Assembly (NCBI GenBank): GCA_963457665.1
Contig: OY735203.1
Span: forward strand, 20,332,203-20,396,202
Source: Thysanoteuthis rhombus
Taxonomy: Eukaryota > Mollusca > Cephalopoda > Oegopsida > Thysanoteuthidae
Direction of reading: 5' to 3'
Length of the DNA: 64,000 nt
Shown: in pieces, positions 35,361 through 48,099 of the stretch
How positions within the stretch are numbered: the first letter of the stretch is position 1
Layout of the letters: each line of letters opens with the position of its first letter
Position numbers and translations under genes: made by a program
Notes under the pieces: model-generated
Database searches by the model: none
Told to the model about the DNA's origin: nothing
Seen by the model: the letters and a program-made list of their open reading frames with translations, nothing else

Positions 35361-37479
35361 ACATTCGTTGAAGTGGTCAATGTTTCCCTGAAATTTGCCG
35401 TTATAAAACGTTTCCAGGAGGTACTTACGCTGTCTAATGAGGAAACATTTCAGCTTTTAATCTTTCCGTTTATGTTTTATTACCCTTTTGGATTCGTTCA
35501 TCCTGCTAGGTACGCACAGATTTTGATATAAAATTTTAAAAGCATCCAGGTGATAGAATGGCTCCAGCTGATGGAAGTATCCCGTGACCACTCAGACCTA
35601 TGGATGACTGATCTGTAATCGAACCCTAATTTTATTGAAATGCGAAACACCCAATAGGGTGACATGGCAAAGCCGGCAGCCATTGCAATCATCCAATACG
35701 ATATCTGTGTTCCAGTAAAATCACATGGTTCATAAAAAAAATCGAATATCAAAGAAGAGATTGAATAAAGAGTATTCATACAAATTAAAATTTCCTTTTT
35801 AATAGGAATTTGAGAGGTAATATTTATCTGATCTAAGCAATACATAACGACACTAACTCATACAATCATTGGTTATTACGTTTAAATTACTGTTTTTCTT
35901 CGTCTGAAATTTTGAGATAAGCCTGATGCTACAATTCAAAGAATGTTTTCACTGTCTTTTTATTTCAGCAAGTTTCTTCTTTGATCACGAACACTGAAAA
36001 AGATAGGAAGAGAAGAAAAGGAAATTTTTGAAAGAGAGGTTGTCGGTGGATATGGTACCTTTACTCCGTATAACAGATTGAAGTCAGTGCCAAGAACGAT
36101 TTAAAGAATCAGCACATAATATCACTTGAAGTGCATAGAGCTAATGGAAGATTAACGACAAGAAATGAGAAATCCATAGTATTTGTTTAAAAAATAATGG
36201 TAATAGCACATGAATAATTAGAAAAGAAATAAAATTATTCAACGGAGTACTTTTTTATTTCTTTTAACTTTTTTGATTCGATTGAGGTGATTTGATTTTT
36301 TGAAGCAAGGGTTAATAATTTATAATAATTTATCAAGAACACTTAAAATGTGTAAGAATCATGTTTGTGGATTTCTCTTTCTAATTGTTGTGTTTGAATT
36401 CAATTTTAAAAGTATTTGAGTATTTGACTGCTCTCTCTTAACTTACCATGAAAATATGATAGCGTTTGAATTTCCTTGAGGAAGTATCGTCATTTATTAT
36501 ATTTGACCAGTATTCCTTTCATTGTATTTCTGTTACTTTTTTTCCAACTTCCTGGTCGTTATTCTATGATTAGATAATGGTACTTGGTATTTTTTTAAAG
36601 CCTACAGCAAGATTCAAGCTATTGTGTGTCTTTCTGTGATAGCGCCTCACCGATTGATCATATAACGATATTTTTTTTACATCATCGAACTCTATACGAC
36701 AACGGTTTACTTTACATCTAAAACTAAAATTATATGTATTACTATTCGAAGTTTTGATGAACTGTTGTAACTTGTGAGTAATTTTCTACGAGTATTTATT
36801 TCATCTTATTCCTTCGTTAATAATCAAATTTCGCAGACCGTCATTCAACGATAGACAAAAAGCATCACAGATAATAGGAAAGAACCTACCTCAAGGACAG
36901 CCAAAAATCCAGAAAATATTATGGTGCTTTGTTGTGCCCAGGGAAAAGAATATGACCACGCAACAAAATTTGAATGACTCCTGTTGATTAGCTGAAGTCA
37001 ACTGATCTGTAAGATACTGTCACCAAAGGCGGGCTCCTAAGGATACCACTTCAGAATCTTTTGCGTGACGTTGTTTCCCGTTCTGCACTGCTTACTTAAC
37101 GGTTGTAGAATGACGAACAGAATTGAGAATAAAGAAATACAATTGAAAATGAATAATTATTGTGTAGATATCTCGCAGAAACATACGAGAGTGGTTCAAT
37201 GAACCTGTAGTCTAACTCATAAGTATTAGCTGAATGTTGATACGAAATTTTCATTTTATGATTTCATTTTTATGTGATTAACATTAAGACTTTATGTAAG
37301 AGCATTGGCAAGGAACGGCGTTATTTTGTGAAAAGAATATTTTGGGTGTAAATAGATGTTTTTTCCCCATCTATAGGCTATGGATCTTCTAATATACCAA
37401 CGAAAAAATGCAATCTCACCACTTGTTGTCGGTCATATGTCATTAAACCTCCCATGGCTGCAATGGAATTCATATTAAA
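35361..37479. other. No identifiable feature
   Basis: About 2.1 kb AT-rich. The 115-codon minus frame at 35498-35845 has no recognised domain. Confidence 0.5.
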
Positions 37480-37795
37480 AGGATGGTGTTAATTATTGCC
37501 GAATGTTTGAGATGATTAGAGAGGATCAATGGTAGTGAAATAACGATGATAGTGCCCTCAGTAGTGGTTGTAAAAAGATGATGGTGAAAAGGTATATATT
37601 GTGATAATAATATTTGCACCATGTTGGTAAACAGAGAAAGTACATGAATCGGCATGAATCAATTATTGTTGGTGGTTGGATCGTAAGAAAAATAATCGTA
37701 GTTTCTAATGGTATCAGTATTTGTTTTAAAGATGTTGGATAGGGTTATCAGCGACATAACAATGGTTTTGTGATGGTATTGTAGCGTAGATGCAA
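37480..37795. repeat. Cryptically simple GAT/GTG-rich tract
   Basis: Same composition as 34600-35360: GATGATGGTG, GTTGGTGGTTGG and similar triplets on the plus strand, ending at the MITE-like element. Confidence 0.45.
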
Positions 37796-37799
37796 ATGC

Positions 37800-38015
37800 A
37801 AAAAAATATTTTTATACAGCTTCAAAATTGACAAGATTTCGAAATTTCTTGTATAGCCTTTACATTAAATATTCAATATTGCTTCAATATTCTTTTGATT
37901 TTTGTATTTTTTGTATCATTATTAATATTTGCTTCTATTTTCTTTCAATTTTGAAGCTCTATATGTACGTTAAAATAAACCTTATGATTGTATCGGATAC
38001 TTTTTACATTCGCTA
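37800..38015. mobile_element. Palindromic MITE-like element, copy 6
   Basis: The left part has ATACAGCTTCAAAATTGACA, mirrored on the right by TTTCAATTTTGAAGCTCTAT. The right terminus GTATCGGATACTTTTTACAT then TCGCTAT matches the family end. The left terminus is eroded. Confidence 0.6.
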
Positions 38016-39256
38016 TATTTTTGTAGAACTTTGCATAATCGTGGCTGAAGTCTCAAAGTTAGTTATTATTGATCTCGACTTCTATCGATTATTTACCAGA
38101 CAAGTTTTAATCGATTCTCAATACGTTTTCTCATTTGTAAAGCTTCCGAGAATTTGATGACCACCATCAATAAGAGACAGTAGAGTCATTTTCGTTCCTG
38201 TCTTTGTTAAATGTACACAGGAAAGCACTGCTGATACTGTAGTGTTTTGTGGCATATTTCTCTGATAAAAACGTTCACGTGTTTACAGTGACCCGAGCAA
38301 ATACTTGCAAATACTGTATTCTTTTTTTATGTTGTATTTGATACTTTTTTTTCTATCAAACAATCGTGGATGTATTACTAAATGCTGACAAGGCTAATTT
38401 TTGAGAGTTATTCACTGAAATGCAATTCCCAATGTCAGGCAGTAGTATTATAAAAAGAGTTGTATAAATGAATGGTCTAGTTTAGTGTTAAAGTCTTGAG
38501 GTGTACCATTAAGATGTTGTGTGCGTCGAAACGCAATAGATTTCACTTCAATAATTTCACAAGTTGAAGTCCAAAGGCAAATTTGTTCTTTGGATCAATT
38601 AATAATCATTTTGATATTATAACCATACTATTACAGCGAATGCTCATTGAAAGTCTAAGCATAGAGAAACGCTTAGATGAAGGAGGCTTTTGCTGAGACT
38701 AAAAAATATTCCCAAACTTTCCATAAAATTTTGCTAGCCGTACCGATAAAATAAAGTTCATGTTGAAGGGAAACTTTCAAAGGAGTACCATCAGGAAAAG
38801 TAAAAATCGACGTCGTTTGTTGTTTATACAGATTTGAAGTTACAGTCGATTGGGAACATCGTTCTGCCTTTCTAAATGAGATCATGTTGAAAGTTCAGTG
38901 GCTTTGTAAAATATTCTGCTCTGTTAAGTAAGTAACTAGTGTCTTTCTGCTGACTTTGCCTAAATAAGTTCCAGTTATGGTTCAGATTTGCAAGTTTATG
39001 CATTAGTTGGTCCATTAGTTTATGTCCGTTAGCATTACGGTTTTTTTTCCTGAAAATTCAGACTTACCCAGTAAGATGCAGGAGAAGTAACTTATTCATT
39101 GATCAACCCGTTTTCCAACTGATCATCCCCAGCATGGCATACTGCCCAAGAGAAGTTGGTCATGTGAGGGTTTTTATTGAATGACTATCCACACCTTTCT
39201 ATCTATCAGTCTCTTCTAGTCTATCTGTGACTGTAAGTAGGTAGTTAGGTAGATAA

Positions 39257-39259
<3 letters not shown>
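38016..39259. other. No identifiable feature
   Basis: AT-rich; no coding, RNA or repeat signal that I can support. Confidence 0.55.
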
Positions 39260-39338
<79 letters not shown>

Positions 39339-39412
39339 TAGATATATATATATATGTGTGTGTGTGTATATATATATATATGTGTGTATATGTATATATA
39401 TATATATGTGTG

Positions 39413-39459
<47 letters not shown>

Positions 39460-39498
39460 ATATATATATAGAGAGAGAGAGAGAAAGAGAGAGAGAGA
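39260..39498. repeat. Compound microsatellite: TA, GATA, TA/TG alternation, GA
   Basis: In order: about 20 TA units, about 10 GATA units, alternating TA and TG blocks, then GA units with an AAAG interruption. Frames across it on both strands are artefactual. Confidence 0.98.
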
Positions 39499-39504
39499 TC
39501 TTAG

Positions 39505-40218
39505 ATGGACAATAACCAACACGTACGTCTTCCAACTAATGCGAGATGAAGCAAAAGAGTCGGCCTACATATGAACTTGAGTGAAACAAAAGTTATGTGC
39601 AACAATTACATGGGGAATAAGGACATAACTGTCAACATCGAAGATGCAAAACTTGGAAAAGTAGACCAGCACATCTACCTGAGATAACGAATCTCTATGA
39701 AATCCACGAAAGAAGAAATCAAGTGAAGAATCACTCTGGATGGCATGCCTTCGGCGGAGCAAGCTCAACCTTCGAAAACGTTACGAACCCAATAATCCCC
39801 AAAAGATGAGTATGCAACCAATGCATCCTCCTGATAGCCACTTATGGAGCTGAAACATGGAACCTAACGAAGAGACAGACCTGCAAACTGAGAAGTATAC
39901 AGCGTATGCACGAGAGAATCATACTCAACCTCACATAGAGAGATCACAAGACAGCACAATATATCAGGAAAAAACGGGGATCCGAGACATCATGGAATAT
40001 AGTACAAAACTCGAATGATAATGGGCTGGTCATATTGCAAGAATGACAAATGACCAATGGACATCTGGACTCATAACATGGATCCTGAGAGATCTCATAC
40101 AAAAACCAAGGTCAACAAAATACAAGATGGAGGGATGAACTGAACAAATTCATAGTGGATCCTGGGGAAAACTTATGTTCAATGACTGACGTTCAAAAAC
40201 TGTTGATGACGATGATGT
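39505..40218 (+). pseudogene. RTE-like LINE 3' third (decayed)
   Basis: Starts directly after the compound microsatellite. Plus-strand frames give a LMRDEAKES block then HMNLSETKVMCNNYMGNKDI, TVNIEDAKLGKVDQHIYLR, RISMKSTKEEIK.RITL, an ETWNLT block, TCKLRSIQRMHERIILNLTW, DHKTAQYI, WAGHIARMTNDQWTSGL and RWRDELNKF near 40125-40155. It ends in GTTGATGACGATGATGTT (40201-40218), the GAT tail. Compared with other copies the HDREVWRILGxxYVQ block is degraded. Frame changes and stops are frequent. Confidence 0.85.
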
Positions 40219-40404
40219 TAGAGTCTTTACAAAAGATAATGTATTTTTCAATTTATTGGTACTATGTTTAAGAATTCAAAAATTCCAAAAGCGCTACCCA
40301 CCGATGTGTCCATAGAATCACAACAATTTGTTTCGTCCGATACTGGAATTTACCGAGAAAGACATCAAACAACCAACCATGTAAATAAATTTTAAAAAAA
40401 GAGA

Positions 40405-40445
40405 CTCGATGCGCCTCTGCTCTACCGACTGAGCTAACAATAACT
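40405..40445 (-). repeat. tRNA 5'-half-like sequence
   Basis: Minus strand reads TTGTTAGCTCAGTCGGTAGA then GCAGAGGCGCATCGAGTC, followed by TTTTTTT. TTAGCTCAGTCGGTAGAGCA is a near-perfect tRNA D-arm and A box. No T arm or B box follows, so it is half of a tRNA or the head of a truncated tRNA-derived SINE. Confidence 0.6.
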
Positions 40446-40574
40446 TCGATGAGCAGGAGTTCCAAGTAACAAAATTGCAAGTCGGCTGTTCAGTTTGCTA
40501 ATTGGTTAATTTCAGTGCTAGACGATGTTTGTTCAATCCAATGATATATACATAATGTCGGCAAAATGGGAATA

Positions 40575-40576
40575 GG

Positions 40577-40632
<56 letters not shown>

Positions 40633-40634
40633 TA

Positions 40635-40711
<77 letters not shown>
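40575..40711. repeat. (CA)n-(TA)n compound microsatellite
   Basis: Nine CA units, a TA run, a GCGTATGAA interruption, then about 40 TA units. Confidence 0.97.
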
Positions 40712-40714
<3 letters not shown>

Positions 40715-40784
40715 TACAACGCAGAGAAGAGGGATGTGTGATTCAAGCCCTAAATTCAGAACCTCTGCTTACCGAAAACACTGT

Positions 40785-40842
40785 AATTTCAGACGGTTGA
40801 GCTGAGTAGCTAGTGGATGCAGGTCCGAGTCCTGCACGACAC
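40785..40842 (+). repeat. tRNA-like relic with perfect T arm
   Basis: GCAGGTCCGAGTCCTGC at 40819-40835 is a five-base-pair stem around a seven-base TCCGAGT loop, exactly a tRNA T arm with B box. GGTTGAGCTGAGTAGCTAGT upstream resembles an A box at shortened spacing. Oligo-T follows at 40846-40850. It is likely a tRNA-derived SINE piece between two TA arrays. Confidence 0.5.
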
Positions 40843-40929
40843 TCGTTTTTCTTTATCTATTCACGTGGTTGGATGTTCGATTAATTACGCTGCTGGATGG
40901 TATATGTTCCCAAATAAATTGCCTCTATG

Positions 40930-40931
<2 letters not shown>

Positions 40932-40993
<62 letters not shown>
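40932..40993. repeat. (TA)n microsatellite
   Basis: About 30 TA units. Confidence 0.98.
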
Positions 40994-40995
<2 letters not shown>

Positions 40996-41465
40996 AAATG
41001 GTTTTGTATATATGAGCCTGAGTCTACACGCCTATGAGTCTGCCTAATGTTTGCATATTACGCTCGTGCATAAGAAAAATGGAGGCAAAAATAAAGAAAA
41101 TGTGAAAGAAACAATAATTGCACGATAAAAATCTATGGCGAAAAAGTAAAAACTAAATATATATTTAAAAAATAAAAAGTACTCTCGCGCTCCCCGGTCA
41201 CTTCTCGTCTTTTCTCGCAAGTCTTCTCATCGGACAACCCTCCGTCTCCGGTTCTTACTTCTTTCACCCCACTTCTCCATCCCACACCTTCGAGGGATGT
41301 CAGGAATTATTCATGAACTGAAATAAATGATGCAAGGGGCCTCGTCGAAAAGTCCATTGCGTGACGGAAATGTATATAATGATTTCATTAACAACACTAG
41401 AATAATTTTCTTCTCGTATATGCCCCAAGATGTGTTTTTTCCACCTTCTTTATTCCTTTGCTTTA

Positions 41466-41681
41466 TTATCTCTCTCTCTTTCCATCTCTCTCCCTCTCTG
41501 GTTTTCTTGACTCTATCCTGCGCTTTCATTTTCACTCACACTTTTTCACATCTTGCACGCCGTTCCCTTATCTTCTCTCACTCTCTCTATCTCTCTCTCT
41601 CTCTCTCTCATGTTCATCACTATCTTGCTTTTATTTTCACTCTCACTCGTTTCTTTTTTTCTTTACTTATACTCATTTCCT

Positions 41682-41727
<46 letters not shown>

Positions 41728-41777
41728 CTGTCTCTTTTTTTTCTCCTTTGCTTGGTCGATCACTCTCTCTCTCTCTC

Positions 41778-41817
<40 letters not shown>

Positions 41818-41910
41818 ATCACTATCTTGCTTTTATTTTCACTCTCACTTGTTTCTTTTTTCTTTACTTATACTCATTTCCTTATTCCCCCCTCTCTCTG
41901 TCTCTCTCTC

Positions 41911-41954
<44 letters not shown>

Positions 41955-41986
41955 AATCCGTCTCTTTTTCTCTCCTTTGCTTGGTC

Positions 41987-42078
<92 letters not shown>
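41466..42078. repeat. (TC)n block with ~200-bp higher-order duplication
   Basis: Long TC arrays are separated by unique spacers that occur twice. TGTTCATCACTATCTTGC begins at 41611 and 41813, each followed by TTTTATTTTCACTCTCACT and TACTCATTTCCTTATTC. A second spacer containing TCTCCTTTGCTTGGTCGATC appears near 41742 and 41971. Spacer copies are nearly identical, so the duplication is recent. A final pure TC run covers 41991-42076. Frames of SLSLSL (283 codons) and RERERE are artefacts. Confidence 0.95.
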
Positions 42079-42080
<2 letters not shown>

Positions 42081-43996
42081 CAACCACACTTCCTTCTCCT
42101 TGTCTTTGTTACTCGGACCAAATTTATATTTATTATATTGTAATGCCGCTCTCTTCTCCTAAATTTAACCTTATTTGATTTTAGGTTCACTTTAATGTTT
42201 TTTTTTTCATCCTTCTCTATCTATTTTAATTGGTTTTATTCTACTTATTTCTTTTTTTCCCCCCATTATGTTTGTGTATATTATTGAAATTTTATTTTAA
42301 ATGTTCTTTCAGTTTCCTTTACTATTTATTCAATTCTCCTTTATTTTGATTTGTCTATAATGTGGTTGATTTCTTTGTTCACTATTCTAATTCTTTAAGT
42401 CTATTTTTCCTTTTTTTTTGCAGAAACTTTTTAAAAGATTTTTATTCGGTTTTGTTTATCTTTTCATGTTCTATAAGAGGAATTCTTACATTTTTTTTCA
42501 ATCTATGATTTGTTTTTTGCTATACTATATTCATGTTTTGCGGGAGTCTTTTCTTTTCTTTATTTTTCATGTTCATAGAAATATTTTTTCCGAGTAAATT
42601 CATCACGTTAGTAATTTATTTCCATCTTTATATAGCTTTTCAAATCATATGCTGTCGTTTTTTTCCACTTCCACTACTGTTTCGTACGATACTGGATGCT
42701 TCTGTTTGTGCGCTTGTGTGTCCATGCTTCTATTAATCTAAACCTACAAAGCACATTGGCGTAATCTATATCATGAAGACTCACAAGACACTTAGTTGTG
42801 TCGCAGATTATATGAAGTTGAACGTAGTAGTCATTGAAAGTAGGATTAGTGTGTGGCTTTTTATGCTCTGTATTGCAGCTAAACAGTTACATTCTTGGAG
42901 ATAAATTGGTATGTGGGATTCTCAGATGCAGTTGAAGATTTTAGGATCGGTGTGGTAGCCTACAGAGTCAGTGGAAGTAAAGATCAATTTTAGACTAAAG
43001 GAGCTGTTTTTCTTTTCCAGCAAAACGAAATGACTTGAGAGGCTGAAAGGAATTGTTTTTTCCTGTTTTGATTGTGAAGTGTTGTGAGAGAAACGTTCTC
43101 AAAGACAGGAATTTGTTAAATTGTAACAAAGCACGAGTCTTTCAAGACTGCTGGCTGCAACCTAACTTCTACATGTCTCCCCATAAAATGGTTGTTTTAG
43201 GGTACGATCCTCGAACAGCCTTTTCATACCGGCAACCAAATTAGACAAACATTTACGTTGTGTGCCCAGGATCCTTGTAATACAAAGAACCGTATCATTT
43301 GTTTGATTCTTGCATAACAATATTCTCTCGGTTACAGCCATTTCTTTCATACGTAATTAGTATAAGTAATGTTTTACTTTTATTTGACTTATGTAAGAAG
43401 AAATATAATGAAAAACATATTTCCTATGTTGTTAGATTAGCAGTTATTCCATCCAAGGCAAGCACCAGGTATCCTTGCTAGTTATATAACATTGTATTGA
43501 GCGTTATACCTGAACTAAGCTTAGTAGATACCTATATTCATGATTTTTTGGCAAAAATATATTTCTTTGATTTATGTATGATACTAAAACGGGTTTTTTT
43601 TGAGTGTGTGTTTTCATTTGCCTGTCTATAAGACGCGTTCTCGTGTAATAAATCTCACCCTTTTTTATTATATATCTATTATACGGCCGGAGATGTCATC
43701 ACTTGATATTACCTTCATGATAGCGGTGTATGAAACTCTGAATCATATCTTGGATGTTTCTTCCTGAAGATATGGCCGTCTTATAGGCCAATAAATACGA
43801 TATTCTTTTAGAATTTGTTGTTGTCTTTTTTTATTAACGTGCTTTCACTTTTTTGTGTAAATATTCTTGTGAAATTATTTTCATATATCGTGTTATTGCA
43901 ATCATTTCCCATCTACTTTTTGGCAAGAAAAGACATTTTGAAAATAGAAATGGGAAAATAAAAGGAGAATTCTCAACACATCAGAATACCCCAACG
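42079..43996. other. T-rich flank, then no identifiable feature
   Basis: 42190-42740 is strongly T-rich and may be a decayed extension of the TC block. At 43680-43806 a segment with TTCCTGAAGATATGGCCGTC and TTATAGGCCAATAAATACG has the look of a SINE or retroelement 3' tail, but I cannot assign it. Confidence 0.45.

Positions 43997-44041
<45 letters not shown>
43997..44041. repeat. (GATA)n microsatellite
   Basis: Eleven perfect GATA units. Confidence 0.98.
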
Positions 44042-45599
44042 TTTTTTTAGATGAGCAAAAAATAGATAAATACACTGCAAGCCTCAAGGATATTAGGGGT
44101 TTATGGGTTCTAAATTGTGTTCCAATGAAACAACACAAGAGAAGACAAAAACTTGAGTGAGGACTGAAAATACCAGAAATCAAATCCCAAACGGGAAAAT
44201 AAAATCGATTAAAAAAAAGAACAACAATGTTTGTGACATTTTAGTACGAAAGCGCACTAATGCTAGTCTTCTGGGACCGCTTGTACGCTCCATCTGAAAA
44301 TGGAGTATTTTCTTTTATCTTTTTGACTTCCCGCTGCGGCAAATCTAACATGAAGTCGATTACAGTGTGTAGTCCCAGAAAGTCAAAAATTGCTCTAGTT
44401 CCCGCAACTAATGTTGCAAAGGGAGTATCACAGGACGTATCTTTACTTGAGGTCCCAGGACTAATTTTGAGCAGATCTTGTCATGAATCAAGGGGGAAAA
44501 ATGAATCCCTCGAAATGAAATATAAATTGAGTGCAGAAGTCCTCACAGCGATGTAGCTGCTTTTTAAACAAATAATTCTTTTTCAGAAAATGTTAATGAT
44601 TACAGCTTTTCGATACGAATATGTCACATCCTAGGAGAGCACACCGTAATGTCCTAGTTAGGCAGGATATTCTCAGGTGGAAGAGCATGGGCTGAAAACA
44701 TCGAAGCACGACTTTGTTGCCGCATACAGCACGTGGTATTCCAAGAAGGCTACACATCTAGGTGATGACCTGGCTAGACGTTGCTTGTCTCCAGAGAACG
44801 AAGACTGACTTGAAGTTCAAGAACAAATCTTGCGCCCAACTAGTCACGAATGAAGAGGACGAATCTTTGAGAAATATGAATTAGAATAGCAGTGTTTTTA
44901 AATGCTGTATAGTTGTTCCTTAACTAATAATATTCACTTGGAAATGATAGTAAATACCCCTGAACAGGTATCTTGATGTCACGAAATTATGTTTCATCTT
45001 TTTTCCCTGTCTCAGATAAACAGATTTTCGTATTTCTGTATTTCAGTCCTTATGTCTACAATTTCCATCTCAGCCTGCTCATATCCACCTCTGACGCCTG
45101 CTGTAAAACGATATCTAAGTAAATAATCTTTCAGGTTTTTCCTCACTGGGCGCTTCACTTGCAAAAGCAATTTGACAGTTCATGAGACATCTACACCTGC
45201 TGTGTTGAATATTTAAGTACTTTCCTTCCCACAGTACCAGGAGTCGATGTTAGAGCTTTGCTAAAAGACAGGATTTCAAATGTCTTTCTCGAAGGCAGTC
45301 CCTCCTAACTTGAAAGATGGCACAATATATTTTGTCGAGTATTCCCCAGCAGTCAGAACATTCGTCTGCATGCAGATCTTACGAATTGCATATAGTATAG
45401 ACAACAAAATATACTAGAGGCGATGAGGAACTTTCTTTCCACATAGAACTATCAAGAAGAGAACACTGCATTGTACTATGAACCACTTATACTGGAAACA
45501 AGTACAGCCAAAGACTCCAAGAAATAATGTGTCAAGTACGCAACTCACTATGTCAATTTGAAGATAACGTAATTTGTAATAAACACATTGTTTCTTCAA
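44042..45599. other. No identifiable feature
   Basis: The plus-strand frame at 44260-44556 (98 codons) has balanced composition but no recognised domain, and no start or splice context that I can defend. Confidence 0.5.
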
Positions 45600-45790
45600 G
45601 TCATCATCATCATCATCATCATCATTCTTTTGGACATAGACCTTCTCCAGGATTCGCCACACTTCTCTATCATGGGGATCACGGAGCCAGTACTTCCTGA
45701 ACTTGTCTAGCTCGTCTCTCCATCTAACATTTTGTCGGCCTCGGTTGCGCATGTGGTCTCGGGGAATCCATGTACTTGGAAATAATTTTA
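45600..45790 (-). pseudogene. RTE-like LINE 3' terminus, best-preserved copy
   Basis: On the minus strand an uninterrupted frame reads WIPRDHMRN, RGRQNVRWRDELDKFRKYW, LRDPHDREVWRILEKVYVQ, the conserved C-terminal block of the family, and runs straight into a (GAT)8 tail (plus strand ATC units at 45604-45627). It is 5'-truncated at the WIPRD position, only ~180 bp in. Lack of stops and frameshifts marks it as the youngest LINE fragment in the window. The longer minus ORF 45414-45824 is extended by flanking DNA on both sides. Confidence 0.9.
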
Positions 45791-47034
45791 TGATAACGCT
45801 TACATAGAATATGTACTGAAACATAGAATATGAACAGTATATCGACCTTATGGATAAAAATGACTAAACAGCAACCGGGTTATGCATGTGTGAGTGAACA
45901 CTGAAAAAAGTGTTACATAGTAAAAAAATTTTCATTAATTGCTCTCACTTGTTACATGTAAATTTATTAGTTCTTTGCTAAGTAATATTCATCTTACTTA
46001 ATCATGAATTTTTTTAGATTGTTCAAAAATGTATTTTTTCAAGTTGGTCCAAATATGCATTTCTTTCAGTGTATTTGTGAATGTTTCACGTATAAACCCG
46101 GTAGCTATGCATACGAAATATTCGATAAGAAAAAAATCATACCAACACATATTTGCACTAACCATCACTTAATTATGTGTCTATGATAACGAAACCATAC
46201 TAACGAAAATCCCTGCACACTCAAACGGACATCCATTAATACGGGGGTGGGTGTAAATTATTTAATATTGTTGATATTTGTTATATTTGTTGCCTTTCTA
46301 GAAAATCATTTAATCGACTATTCTGGATAAAAATCTATCGACTTTTTTTAACAGAAAAAATCTGGTCTCTAAAGGTTTTTTTTCCCCCATTTTCAAATTC
46401 GCCCAATTGAAAAACACTTTTAAGGTTTGACGCTGTTTTCTATAATCAATTGCAATAAATGTTATTTTTATGTTAACAGGTTTCATTTTTTTCCATTCAT
46501 TATTCTACCAATTCAGTGAAGTCAGATGTGTGCAATGGTTTTTCAGAATTCATAATACATTTTAATTCTGTATATCTATTTGTTTATTTTGGCTCTTTAG
46601 TTTTTTTTGTGGAACAAATGCAAACGTAATTCAAATTAAATGAAACAAGGATTTATTGCAAGTTGGTGTTCTTGCCTTCACCAGTATGAGGCCGTCTGCT
46701 TGTTTGAAAGACCATGAAATGTGATCAAAAGTTATATTGCTTGTCTATGATAGATATTTTGAAATCCATACTAAAACTTAACGGCAGGTTAGCTTTTGTT
46801 TCCATCTGAGTTTGCAAGTTAAACATTACGTTGAACTTTGTCTCTTTGGAACTGTTGTTACCATGATCATTGTTATTTCTATATACACAAACATAAAATG
46901 ATTATGCTTAGTCACCGAGAATCTGTTGATAGATAGAGGCCAAAATAACAGTGTTCGGAGAAGAGAAGTAATAGTAAAAGGGTATTATTTCAACCTCTGT
47001 TTCCCATCAGAGTCTTTGCGATTCGATCGCTTAT
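45791..47034. other. No identifiable feature
   Basis: AT-rich, no gene or repeat recognised. Confidence 0.55.
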
Positions 47035-47101
47035 CCCTGACCTAAGTTACACAGGGAGTCACACGGTGATTGGTGTCAGTTCGAATCCGAATTGAGTTTT
47101 T
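47035..47101 (+). repeat. tRNA-like relic
   Basis: GTTCGAATCCG at 47079-47090 is a near-consensus B box. TGACCTAAGTTACACAGGG upstream is a weak A-box region, and TTTTTTT follows as a pol III terminator-like run. It is probably a tRNA-derived SINE remnant. Confidence 0.35.
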
Positions 47102-47196
47102 TTCTCTTTTTTTTTTTTTCGGATCATCGCTTTCGTTTCGCTCATTACTGTAAATAATTTGATTCGAGCAATATGTAGTTCCTAAAACTGTCTTAC

Positions 47197-47199
<3 letters not shown>

Positions 47200-47261
<62 letters not shown>

Positions 47262-47273
47262 AGAGAGAGAGAA

Positions 47274-47314
<41 letters not shown>

Positions 47315-47315
47315 C
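47200..47315. repeat. (TA)n-(GA)n-(GATA)n compound microsatellite
   Basis: About 29 TA units, a short GA patch and about ten GATA units. Confidence 0.97.
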
Positions 47316-47739
47316 AGATGATAATCATAATAGCCTTAAAGATACTGTTCAGCATGACATTTTATACTCACAGTCATGTATGTTGATTGCGTCGACAAAT
47401 CCTGAAATCTCAGACTGAGGTTGTACATCGATTAGAAAGCATTAGTCTCAGGCAAATACTACAGTACACAGGATTTCTTTGTTGGTCGTTACGGGCAAGT
47501 AGTTCAAAAGAGAAAAGACCGAGTCGTTTCAACTTGGACAGCATGGAACGTCGTCTAAACTTTCCGGCTGAAGTTCATATGCTTTGCTCAACGTCCTGTC
47601 ATAGTAGTCTCGTCAGTTATTTTAAATCTCACCTCATTCAAATAACATTCAATTGCTGGGCTTACGGTGATTGACTTGAAAGTTGTTGAATGCAAAAATA
47701 CATGACGCAGCTGCATTTCCATCTGGTATTTTCTCACTG

Positions 47740-47890
47740 GGATGGAAATCTGGATGAACTGTTATTCAAAATCCTTTAGTATAAATCACTATACGATTTG
47801 CCAAATTCTCCTTCATCATTAGGAGAACAGGAGTGATCAATAGTTTGTTATTTTCATTTGGTTTTACGATTTCAATGTCCAAACACTACA
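47740..47890 (-). pseudogene. YIDDL-type RT fragment (badly decayed)
   Basis: Minus-strand frames give a CSPNDEGEFGKSYSDLY block matching the YIDDLCxxNDxxEFxKxFKEIYP consensus, followed by a KDFE block. At DNA level CTCCTTCATCATTAGGAGAA and GATCAATAG parallel the copy at 48425-48465. Only this ~100-150 bp is recognisable. Confidence 0.45.
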
Positions 47891-47985
47891 CATCACACTT
47901 TTTTCAGTTTTTTGATAATCATTTGCTTTCATATGTTATTACTTTCGGAGTTTTCTTTCCCGGGTAACGCCAGATGCATCAGCTA

Positions 47986-47986
<1 letters not shown>

Positions 47987-48058
<72 letters not shown>
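47987..48058. repeat. (TA)n microsatellite
   Basis: About 36 TA units. Confidence 0.98.
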
Positions 48059-48061
<3 letters not shown>

Positions 48062-48099
48062 AAAAGCTTTGCAGCTTTAAATTCTGAACATTAAAGAAC

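Noticed and set aside
40405-40445. Functional tRNA gene on the minus strand
   Set aside because: Only the 5' half is present; no T arm or acceptor-stem partner follows.
41327-42178. A 283-codon S/L-rich open frame and the antisense R/E-rich frames
   Set aside because: They translate a (TC)n array; composition and both-strand openness show that it is not a gene.
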